DNA of 64,000 nt, taken from positions 1-64,000 of the forward strand of contig CAJJBO010000014.1 in NCBI GenBank assembly GCA_905182485.1, written 5' to 3'. The first letter of the stretch is position 1. Each line of letters opens with the position of its first letter. This DNA is from an uncultured Luminiphilus sp. (GTDB taxonomy: Bacteria; Pseudomonadota; Gammaproteobacteria; Pseudomonadales; Halieaceae). Of this stretch, positions 50,875 through 64,000 are shown in pieces. Position numbers and translations under genes: made by a program. The notes beneath the pieces were generated by a model. It saw only the letters and a list, made by a program, of their open reading frames with translations, was not told where the DNA came from and did no database searches.

Positions 50875-52986
50875 TTAGGACGTCTGGTTTTTAGAAATAA
50901 TGTCTTTTGCGACGTTATTCGGCGCAGCGGCATATCGCGCGAATTCCATCGTGTAGGTCGCTCGACCCTGCGTGGCAGAGCGCAAATCTGTGGCATAACC
51001 AAACATTTCGGCCAGCGGCACCTCGGCATTCACAATCTTGCCAGCGGCATTCTCGTCCATACCCTGTATCACCACGTCGACGGTTAAGGTCACCGACCAC
51101 GTCACCCATGTTCTCTTCGGGGGTTACCACTTCGACCTGCATCATCGGCTCCAGCAACTCGGCACCACCGACTCCATGGCGTCTCGGAAAGCGAAGATGC
51201 CGGCCATCTTGAAGGACATTTCAGAGGAATCCACATCGTGGAAAGAACCGTCGAAAAGGGTAACTTTAAAATCCAATACGGGTAGCCCGCAAGACGCCGT
51301 TGCTTGCATTTGCTCTCTCGATGCCCTTGTTGACTGCGGGAATGATATTCTTTGGGCACTACCGCCAACGACTGTCGTTCACGAACTCGAGACCCTCAGC
51401 GTTTTCGTCCTCGGCCGGCTCAAATTTGACCCAGACGTGACCGTACTGGCCCCGGCCACCGGACTGACGAACAAATTTCCCTTCGACCTCAGTCGTGGTG
51501 GTAATGCGCTCACGATAGGCCACTTGCGGCTTACCAATGTTTGCCTCAACGCTGAACTCCCGGCGCATACGATCGACCAAGATATCGAGGTGCAATTCAC
51601 CCATACCAGAGATGATGGTTTGACCGGTTTCTTCGTCGGTTTTAACGCGGAATGAGGGATCCTCTTGCGCCAACTTACCCAGCGCCACGCCCATCTTCTG
51701 CTGGTCAACCTTTGACTTAGGCTCAACCGCTACCGAAATCACAGGCTCTGGAAATTCCATGCGCTCCAGAATGACAACATTGTCGCCATCACACAGAGTG
51801 TCACCCGTGGTCACGTCTTTCAGACCAATGGCGGCAGCAATATCCCCCGCCAAGCACTTCTTTAATCTCTTCCCGGCTGTTGGCGTGCATTTGCACCATA
51901 CGGCCAACCCGCTCCTTCTTTTGCTTGACCGCGTTAAAGATACCCGGTCCCGACTGCCAACGTGCCCGAATACACCCTGAAGAACGTCAGCGTGCCCACA
52001 AAGGGGTCTGTCGCGATTTTAAACGCCAACGCCGAGAAAGGAGCGTGTCATCTGCCGGTCGCTCGCACGACGGTCTCACCATCATCTAACGTACCTTCAA
52101 TGGCCTTCACTTCGGTCGGCGAGGGCAAATACTCAATCACGGCATCCAATACCGCCTGCACTCCCTTATTTTTAAAGGCTGAACCACCCATGATGGGCAC
52201 AATTTCATTCGCTAAAGTACGGATGCGGAGGCCTTGCTTGATTTCCTCCTCAGACAACTCACCATCGTCGAGGTACTTGGTCATCAGCTCTTCGGTGGCT
52301 TCTGCCGCAGCTTCGACCATGTATTCACGCATTTCTGCCGCTTTCTCTACCAGGTCTGCAGGGATATCCTCATATTCGAAGGTGACCCCATTATCTGCTT
52401 CATTCCAGATAATGGCTTTTTCCTTGATCAGATCGACAACGCCCTTGAAATTCTCTTCGGCACCAATCGTCATTGTGAATGGGCACCGCATTGCAACCAA
52501 GGCGCTCGCCGAGCTGTTCAACCACCTCGCGCAAAGTCGGCGCCGGCACGATCCATCTTATTGACGAACACCATGCGCGGCACTTCGTACTTGTTGGCCT
52601 GTCGCCATACCGTCTCGGTCTGTGGCTGAACACCCGGAGGAACCACATAGCACGACTACCGCACCGTCTAGCACGCGCAACGATCGCTCTACTTCAATCG
52701 TGAAATCAACGTGCCCAGGCGTATCGATGATGTTGATACGGTGCTGATCGAACTGTTGCTGCATGCCCTGCCAAAAACAGGTTGTTGCGGCTGAAGTAAT
52801 CGTAATGCCACGCTCTTGCTCCTGCTCCATCCAATCCATCGTGGCAGCACCATCGTGCACTTCACCAATCTTGTGCGATAGCCCGGTATAAAACAGCACC
52901 CGCTCAGTAGTAGTGGTTTTACCAGCGTCCACGTGGGCAACAATACCAATGTTGCGATAACGATTGATCGGAGTCTTACGAGCCAC
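50875..52986 (-). CDS. fusA: Elongation factor G, multiply frameshifted
   Basis: The translocation GTPase. [40 protein letters not shown] and [20 protein letters not shown] are in frame. After VVVLC the frame breaks near 52650, passing through a piece with [15 protein letters not shown], then [20 protein letters not shown] to [16 protein letters not shown], then [20 protein letters not shown] to [17 protein letters not shown], and the end [26 protein letters not shown] in segments. At least seven indels are required, yet the span of 2112 bases is exactly 704 codons as in E. coli EF-G, so losses and gains balance. Confidence 0.95.
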
Positions 52987-53021
52987 AAGAGTGTCCTCAG
53001 ATTAGGGTTGGGGAGCTGTGT

Positions 53022-53493
53022 TTAAAATCTAAAGTGCGAGAAGGCTTTGTTGGCTTCTGCCATGCGATGCACGTCTTCACGCTTCTTCACAGCATTACCC
53101 TTAGCCTGCGCCGCATCAACAATCTCACCGGCAAGGCGTTGACGCATGGACTTCTCACCGCGATTTCGCGCGTAGTCCACAGCCATCGCATCGACAAGGC
53201 AACACGACGGGAAGGCCTTACCTCAACAGGGACCTGGTAGGTAGCACCGCCGACACGACGAGACTTTACCTCGACCATCGGTGCAATGTTTTCAAGTGCC
53301 TCGTCAAACACCTCGATGGGGTCACGCTTAGTGCGCTCTTCTACGAGATCTAATGCACCATAGACAATCGACTCAGCAACCGACTTTTTGCCGCTGATCA
53401 TGACGTGGTTCATAAATTTTGCGAGGGTGGTAATCTCCCGAACTTCGGGTCTGGCAGAACTTCACGCTTGGCAACTACGCGTCTTCTTGGCAT
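53022..53493 (-). CDS. rpsG: 30S ribosomal protein S7, frameshifted in this sequence
   Basis: A 16S 3'-domain organiser. The ATG at 53493 gives [19 protein letters not shown], breaks near 53432, resumes [20 protein letters not shown], then [20 protein letters not shown], breaks again near 53190, and ends with [14 protein letters not shown] at TAA 53022. The reconstructed length of 156 aa matches the common S7 length. Confidence 0.94.
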
Positions 53494-53539
53494 TACTGTG
53501 ACCTCCTATGCTCATTCAGGGTGATCCCGGACTTTTTTC

Positions 53540-53558
53540 AGCCACTTCACTAGCGGCT
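53540..53558 (-). promoter_or_regulatory. Hairpin in the rpsL-rpsG spacer, candidate S7 control site
   Basis: On the minus strand AGCCGCT, loop AGTGA and AGTGGCT form a 7-bp stem with one G-U pair, midway in the 135-base rpsL-rpsG spacer. In E. coli S7 represses its own translation by binding this intercistronic region. The stem is not followed by a T-run, so it is not a terminator. Function is inferred only from position. Confidence 0.35.
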
Positions 53559-53628
53559 ATTACCTGGCCTTACTCTCTACACTGTCCGACAATCTACGCG
53601 TGAGCGGCCGTCGTGGCACTTACGCGTC

Positions 53629-58347
<4,719 letters not shown>

Positions 58348-58357
58348 TTATCTCCCC

Positions 58358-61300
58358 TCAGAAGCCGGATGACTCAGACTCGAGATCGATATCGATACCG
58401 AGTGAGCGGATTTCTTTGATCAACACGTTAAAGGATTCGGGCATACCCGGATCCATCTGATGATCCCCATCGACGATGTTCTTGTACATCTTGGTACGGC
58501 CAGCAACATCGTCTGACTTCACAGTCAGCATCTCCTGCAGCGTGTAAGCGGCACCATAAGCCTCTAACGCCCAGACCTCCATCTCGCCGAACCGCTGCCC
58601 ACCAAACTGCGCTTTTCCGCCCAGTGGCTGCTGCGTGACCAGACTATAAGAACCCGTCGAGCGCGCATGCATCTTATCGTCAACCAAGTGGTTGAGTTTC
58701 AGCATGTACATGTAGCCCACGGTGACCGGCCGATCAAATCGCTCACCGCTTCGACCGTCATAGAGCGTCAGCTGACCGCTATCGGGCAGTTCTGCCATGC
58801 GCAGCAACTCTTTGATAGATTCCTCACGGGCACCGTCAAATACTGGTGTCGCCATGGGTACACCCGCCCGTAAGTTCTCGGCCAATGCGAGCAATTCATC
58901 ATCACTCAGTGAGGCAATGTCGGCGCTACGACGAGCGTCGGTAGTGTGGCTATACACTTGCTTCAAGAAGCTTCGTAACTGCGTCAACTTGACCTGTTGC
59001 TCAAGCATCTCGTCGATCTTCTTACCTAAACCGCGAGCAGCCATCCCCAAATGGGTCTCCAAAATCTGACCCACGTTCATCCGCGAGGGCACACCGAGCG
59101 GGTTCAAAACGATATCAATCGGCTCACCGTGCTCGTCGTAAGGCATGTCCTCCACGGGCATAATGACCGAAATGACACCCTTGTTACCGTGTCGGCCCGC
59201 CATTTTGTCACCGGGCTGAATGCGCCGCTTCACCGCGAGGTAAACCTTAGCGATCTTCAGTACGCCCGGTGCAAGATCGTCGCCGCTTTGCAACTTCTGC
59301 TTCTTAATCTCGAAACGCTCTTCGAGCTGCTGGTTCTGCTCCTCCAGCAATCGCTGAGCCGAGACCAATTGACTATTGAGATCGGAATCCGACAATTTGA
59401 GCTTGAACCACTGCTCACGCTCCAGCTCTGCCAACACTGCCTTAGTCAGCTTGGTACCTTTGCTGAGGCCACCACCCGACACCGTGGCTTGCCCATCCAA
59501 CAGGCCAGCCAAACGGGCGAATGTCGCTTCTTCGTAGATCCGATACTCTTCGCGAAGATCCTTGCGATAGTCGGCTAACTGCGCCGCTTCAATTTGCTTC
59601 GCGCGAGGGTCTTTTTCCAAGCCATCGCGAGTAAACACCTGCACGTCAATCACAGTGCCTTTGTAACTTGACGGCACGCGCAGTGAGGTATCTTTCACGT
59701 CAGAGGCTTTTTCACCAAAGATTGCGCGCAGCAGTTTTTCCTCTGGCGTCAGCTGAGTCTCGCCTTTAGGCGTTACCTTGCCGACCAGAATATCGCCAGC
59801 ATCCACTTCGGCACCGATATACACAATGCCAGACTCATCAAGCTTGCTCAGTGCGCCTTCACCCACATTGGGGATGTCCGCCGTGATTTCCTCGGAGCCC
59901 AGCTTGGTGTCGCGAGCAACGCAGGTCAATTCCTGTATGTGTATCGTCGTAAAACGATCTTCTTGTACGACCCGCTCAGACACCAGAATGGAGTCCTCAA
60001 AGTTGTAACCATTCCAGGGCATAAAGGCGATTCGACATGTTCTGCCCAAGCGCCAGCTCACCGAGATCTACCGATGGGCCATCTGCCAAAATATCACCGC
60101 GCTCTACTGAGTCACCCGTCTGAACAATGGGACGCTGGTTGATGCAGGTATTTTGGTTAGATCGCTTGTACTTCGTGAGGTTATAGATATCGACGGGTGA
60201 ATCATTGATTCCCACTTCTTTAGCATTCACGCGCACCACAATGCGGCTGGCATCGACCGAGTCAATCACGCCACCCCGCGCCGCCACTTTGCAAACACCG
60301 GAATCAGAAGCCACATAGCGCTCCATTCCCGTGCCTACTAGGGGCTTGTCAGCCTTCAGCGTTGGTACTGCCTGGCGCTGCATGTTTGAACCCATCAAGG
60401 CACGGTTAGCATCATCGTGCTCAAGGAAAGGAATAAGCGACGCCGCCACGGAGACCACCTGTTGAGGCGATACGTCCATATATTGGACATCTGCCGCGGT
60501 TTTGACGGTGAACTCGTTCATGTGGCGCACGTTTATCAGGTCTTCCACAAAGCGGTTCTTTGTATCGAGCGGAGCCGACGCCTGCGCAATCGCATACTCA
60601 GCTTCGTTGATAGCAGACAAGTACTCAATGTCATCTGTCACAACGCCCTTGATCACCTTGCGGTAGGGCGACTCCAAAAAACCGTATTCGTTCGTGCGGG
60701 CATACGTCGCCAGCGAATTGATCAGACCGATGTTTGGGCCCTCAGGGGTCTCAATGGGACAGACTCGCCCATAGTGGGTGGGGTGCACGTCGCGCACCTC
60801 AAAGCCCGCCCGCTCGCGGGTCAGACCACCTGGCCCAAGCGCTGAAACACGGCGCTTGTGAGTGACCTCAGACAGTGGGTTATTCTGATCCATAAATTGC
60901 GACAGCTGGCTGGAACCAAAGAATTCCTTCACTGCCGCCGAGACTGGCTTCGCATTGATCAGGTCTTGCGGCATGAGGCCTTCGCTTTCAGCCATCGAGA
61001 GGCGCTCTTTTACTGCTCGCTCTACCCGGACAAGACCCACTCGGAACTGATTCTCTGCCATTTCGCCAATCGAACGAACGCGGCGATTACCCAGATGATC
61101 GATATCATCCACGATCCCTTTACCGTTTCGAATGCCGACCAGCGCCCGCATCACGTCAACGATATCGTCTTTGTCGAGAATCGCTGATCCGATCTTGTCT
61201 TCTCGTCCAAGGCGGCGATTGAACTTCATTCGCCCTACCGTCGACAGATCGTATCGCTCTGGCGAGAAAAATAAATTCTGGAACAAATTTTCGGCCGACT

Positions 61301-62450
61301 CCTTCGTCGGTGGCTCGCCAGGACGCATCATGCGATAAATCTCGACCAGCGCCTCGAGGACACTTCGTGTGCCATCTATCGCCAACGTGTCAGAGATAAA
61401 GGGACCGCAATCGTACTCGTTGGTATAAAGCGTATCGATATTCTGTACCCCGTTTTCGCGCAGCTCAGCGAGGAGCGCAACGGTTATCTCAACGTTACAT
61501 TCTGCCAACACCTCACCGGTGTTGGTATCAACAATATTCTTAGACAGCCGACGGCCCTCAAGGTATTCCTCGGGCACGGACAGCAGCTCTATTTTGGCGT
61601 CCTCTAACTGACGGATGTGACGAGCGGTAATACGTCTGCCACGCTCTACAATCAGCTTCTTCCCCGCCATAATGTCGAAGGCAGCCATGTCGCCCTGCAG
61701 CCGCTTGGGCACCAAGGTCATGGACGCAGAGTTTTCTTCACCCAGCTGGAATGTCGTAGTCTCATAAAAGATCTCGAGGATCCCCTCTGAGTCATAACCC
61801 AGTGCGCGCAACAATACCGTTGCAGGTAACTTGCGGCGACGGTCGATTCGCACATAAAGCATATCTTTTGGGTCGAATTCAAAATCCAACCACGACCCGC
61901 GGTAAGGAATCACACGGGCGCTGTACAAGAGCTTGCCCGATGAGTGCGTTTTACCGCGATCATGGTCAAAGAAAACACCAGGGGAACGATGCAGCTGAGA
62001 GACGATGACGCGTTCAGTACCGTTGATGACAAACGTACCATTTTGCGTCATGAGGGGGATCTCCCCCATGTAGACGTCCTGCTCTTTAATGTCTTTGATC
62101 GACTTTGAAGATGATTCCTTATCGTAAATAATCAACCGAACCTTTACTCGCAAGGCGCAGGCGTAGGTGGTGCCGCGCAATACGCATTCGTCAACGTCAA
62201 AGACGGGCTCACCCAAAGCGTAATCGACATACTCGAGGGCAGCGCTACCGCTGTAACTCGCGATCGGGAAGACCGACTTAAAGGCGGCATGTAAGCCACT
62301 CTCCGCACGATCTTCGAGCGCTACGCCGTCTTGGGTAAACTTGCCATAGGAGTCCAGTTGAATCGCCAACAGGTAAGGGATATCCATTACCTTGGGCAGC
62401 GAACCGAAATCCTTGCGAATGCGTTTCTTTTCCGTATACGAGTAAGCCAT
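58358..62450 (-). CDS. rpoB: DNA-directed RNA polymerase subunit beta, frameshifted
   Basis: ATG 62450 gives [20 protein letters not shown]. The rifampicin-pocket cluster reads [20 protein letters not shown] and [20 protein letters not shown], wild-type at the classical positions. An extra T near 60030 breaks the gene between [10 protein letters not shown] and [20 protein letters not shown]. The C-terminal part has [20 protein letters not shown] and [20 protein letters not shown]. The span is about 1364 codons (Pseudomonas 1357). Confidence 0.97.
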
Positions 62451-62530
62451 CAATACTCCCCTACGATCTGCATTGTCCGACCACAATGCACACCATCAAT
62501 ATTCGAAAACCGGTTAATTAACCGGGAAAA

Positions 62531-62556
62531 GACAGGGGCGCATTAACGCCCCAGCC
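62531..62556 (-). terminator. rplL-rpoB hairpin, probable attenuator
   Basis: On the minus strand CTGGGGCG, loop TTAATG and CGCCCCTG form a stem (core GGGGCG/CGCCCC, 62535-62552) followed by TCTTTTCCC, a weak T-run. It lies in the 135-base gap between rplL and rpoB, exactly where E. coli has a partial terminator that lowers rpoBC transcription relative to rplJL. Confidence 0.65.
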
Positions 62557-62585
62557 TGTTACGGTGCCTCAAACAACAACATCAG

Positions 62586-62969
62586 TTACTTGAGTTCTGC
62601 TGCGCCGCCTGCTTCTTCGATCTGCTTCTTGATATCTTCTGCTTCGTCTTTGGTCGCGCCTTCTTTGACAGGCCCGGGTGCGCCATCGACGACTGCCTTC
62701 GCTTCCTTCAGGCCAAGACCTGTAACCGCGCGAACCACCTTAATGACGTTGACTTTCTTGTCTCCACCTGAAGTCAGAATGACGTCAAACTCGGTTTGCT
62801 CTTCTGCGGCCGCGCCACCTGCGTCACCGCCGGCTGCGGGTGCTGCAACAGCGACTGCCGCCGCAGCTGATACGCCAAACTTTTCTTCCATCGCTTCCAC
62901 TAAAGATACGATGTCCATTACGCTCATCTCGGCGATTGCGTCGAGAATTTCGTCTGTTGAAAGTGCCAT
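62586..62969 (-). CDS. rplL: 50S ribosomal protein L7/L12
   Basis: An intact 127-aa stalk protein that recruits translation GTPases. N-terminal dimerisation part [20 protein letters not shown], an Ala/Gly hinge ([18 protein letters not shown]) and the C-terminal factor-binding domain [20 protein letters not shown]. It lies 44 bases after rplJ, as usual. Confidence 0.98.
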   Translation of the reverse strand: MALSTDEILDAIAEMSVMDIVSLVEAMEEKFGVSAAAAVAVAAPAAGGDAGGAAAEEQTEFDVILTSGGDKKVNVIKVVRAVTGLGLKEAKAVVDGAPGPVKEGATKDEAEDIKKQIEEAGGAAELK

Positions 62970-63013
62970 GTCTTAATCTCCGTTAAATAATTGCAGGGTC
63001 AGGTCGGGCCGAA

Positions 63014-63544
63014 TTAGGCCGCCTGCTCTTTTTGATCGCGAACTGCCGCCATCACGCGGACCAGCCTGCCTGGAACATCATTCGTTGTGCGAGTGAGCTT
63101 CTCGATAGGTGCTTTCATCACACTCATCAGTATCGCCAGACCTTGCTCCCTAGTGGGTAGCTTGGCCAACACATCGATTTGATCGGCTCCGAGCAGCTTT
63201 CCGCTCACCGACAGTGCCTTTACCTCAAACTTATCGTTGTCAGAGGCAAAATCTTTGAACAATCGTGCTGCAGCGCCTGGATCTTCCATAGAAAATCCAA
63301 AAAGCGAGGGACCCGTGAGGGTGTCAGTGACACACTCGTATTCCGTTCCTTCCAGCGCACGTCTCGCTAGCGTGTTCCGTACCATCCTAAGATCAATACG
63401 GTTCTCGCGAGCAGAAGCGCGCAGAGCAGTCATGTCATTCGATGCAACACCGCGCGCGTCGGCAATTACAAGCGAAAGTGCACTGGCGGCTGTCTCGTTT
63501 ACTTCAGCAACAATTGCTTTCTTCTCTTCGAGTCCTATAGCCAC
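63014..63544 (-). CDS. rplJ: 50S ribosomal protein L10
   Basis: An intact 176-aa stalk base that binds L7/L12 dimers and 23S rRNA. The start is GTG at 63544 with AAAAGGAG about 9 bases upstream; it reads as [20 protein letters not shown] and contains [20 protein letters not shown]. The GTG start is common for rplJ. It is controlled by its structured leader. Confidence 0.97.
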   Translation of the reverse strand: MAIGLEEKKAIVAEVNETAASALSLVIADARGVASNDMTALRASARENRIDLRMVRNTLARRALEGTEYECVTDTLTGPSLFGFSMEDPGAAARLFKDFASDNDKFEVKALSVSGKLLGADQIDVLAKLPTREQGLAILMSVMKAPIEKLTRTTNDVPGRLVRVMAAVRDQKEQAA

Positions 63545-63837
63545 TTGGCTTACTCCTTTTGTGGTTATTTAGGCCGCCGATACTGCAAGCGACCCCCCTC
63601 GGTGATGAACTGCCTCACCATCTGCGTAGGTCATCAGGCCCATGCCTGCCATTAAGGTCCCGATGCGGGACCGCCTACGGTCTTTGACAGCCTTTGGCGT
63701 TCAGCGGGGGTATCCCACACTTCCCTGCAAAGACTTCCAAAGCGGACCAAGCCATTACGGCGCTTCGCCCAGCCCTCTCGATAACCCTGAGAGCGCACCG
63801 ACCTCGGACAACAAGTGCCCTAGGCCGGACTGAACAC
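63545..63837 (-). ncRNA. L10 leader, autoregulatory mRNA region of rplJL
   Basis: The 293-base gap between rplA and rplJ is non-coding and structured. On the minus strand it has GTCAAAGACCGTAGGCGG, then a perfect 7-bp hairpin (GGTCCCG, ATG/CAT loop, CGGGACC, 63656-63672), then CCTACGCAGATGGTGAGG, which closely resembles the conserved L10-leader stretch of other gammaproteobacteria. In the known system the L10(L7/L12)4 complex binds this RNA and represses translation of rplJ-rplL. Confidence 0.8.
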
Positions 63838-64000
63838 TTAAAATTCGATCGCGTTGTGATCGATACTGACGCCAGGGCCCATCGTCGTCGACAGCGTGAC
63901 CTTGCGGAAGTAGACACCTTTCGCTGACGCGGGCTTAGACTTTTTCAAGTCTGCCAGTACCGCGACTAAGTTGCCGCGGATCTCGTCTGGACCAAAGCTC
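63838..64000 (-). CDS. rplA: 50S ribosomal protein L1, C-terminal part (5' end outside window)
   Basis: The reverse strand from the window edge reads SFGPDEIRGNLVAVLADLKK, SKPASAKGVYFRKVTLSTTM and GPGVSIDHNAIEF to TAA at 63838. GPGV and the KGxY-x-(K/R)-x-x-x-x-S-T-T-M-G-P-G segment are the usual L1 end. In E. coli L1 controls the rplK-rplA mRNA. The gene order rplA-rplJ-rplL-rpoB is standard. Confidence 0.93.
   Translation of the reverse strand, partial: SFGPDEIRGNLVAVLADLKKSKPASAKGVYFRKVTLSTTMGPGVSIDHNAIEF

Noticed and set aside
51038-51655. 205-codon plus-strand frame opposite fusA
   Set aside because: It mirrors the EF-G gene on the minus strand; the open length is a by-product of EF-G codon usage.
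53094-53190. Programmed frameshifting as an explanation for breaks in rpsG, rpsL, tuf and others
   Set aside because: Breaks lack slippery heptamers or stimulatory structures, occur at unrelated positions in both directions and affect genes never known to use frameshifting.

Overview
The window is from a gammaproteobacterium, probably a marine aerobic heterotroph of the Cellvibrionales/Halieaceae type. This is inferred from gene content and order, not from a database search. The evidence is: the rplA-rplJ-rplL-rpoB-rpoC-rpsL-rpsG-fusA-tuf block followed by the full S10-spc-alpha ribosomal set; the rplU-rpmA-obgE-proB order; a fabA-fabB pair; ssb and an MFS gene divergent from uvrA; large TonB-dependent receptors; three acyl-CoA dehydrogenases; and light-dependent repair genes. 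Genes are tightly packed, with many 1-4 nt overlaps and convergent stops separated by 1-14 nt.

Layout. 1-2.1 kb: a photolyase/cryptochrome cluster (3' end of a DASH-type gene, a DUF2256 zinc-ribbon gene, and a convergent FeS-type photolyase). 2.2-7.1 kb: an M19 dipeptidase and three acyl-CoA dehydrogenases. 7.3-12.2 kb: hemH, a ZIP metal transporter, proB, obgE, rpmA, rplU. 12.5-18.7 kb: ispB, pgi, phosphomannomutase, galU, manC (isoprenoid tail and sugar-nucleotide supply). 19-23.9 kb: fabA-fabB; moeA, moaB, a degenerate SDR gene and ssb. 24-28.2 kb: an MFS transporter and uvrA. 28.4-34.2 kb: two TonB-dependent receptors with a probable Fur box and a perfect 27-bp palindrome upstream of the first. 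34.4-48.3 kb: the alpha, spc and S10 operons, rplQ back to rpsJ, all on the minus strand with a near-consensus promoter ahead of rpsJ. 48.5-49.6 kb: a small accessory insertion of membrane-protein type. 49.6-64 kb: tuf, fusA, rpsG, rpsL, rpoC, rpoB, rplL, rplJ and the 3' end of rplA, with the L10 leader, a probable rplL-rpoB attenuator and an rpsL promoter.

The dominant oddity is sequence quality. About 26 genes, most of them indispensable (rpoB, rpoC, tuf, fusA, secY, rplB, rplE, rpsC, rpsL, uvrA, hemH and others), carry one or more single-base frameshifts, while the conserved protein sequence resumes in another frame each time. Insertions and deletions both occur and are densest at about 41.8-54 kb. 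This points to sequencing, consensus or assembly error rather than decay. I annotate these as CDS spanning the full reconstructed gene and state where the frame changes.

I found no CRISPR array, transposase, integrase, rRNA, tRNA, phage or obvious defence system. The best candidates for new biology are regulatory or enzymological: the 27-bp palindrome plus Fur-like box before a TonB receptor, a helically phased 11-bp tandem repeat before an overlapping acyl-CoA dehydrogenase pair in which one partner seems to lack its catalytic base, and a cotranscribed SDR that has lost the Tyr-Lys catalytic pair next to the molybdopterin genes.
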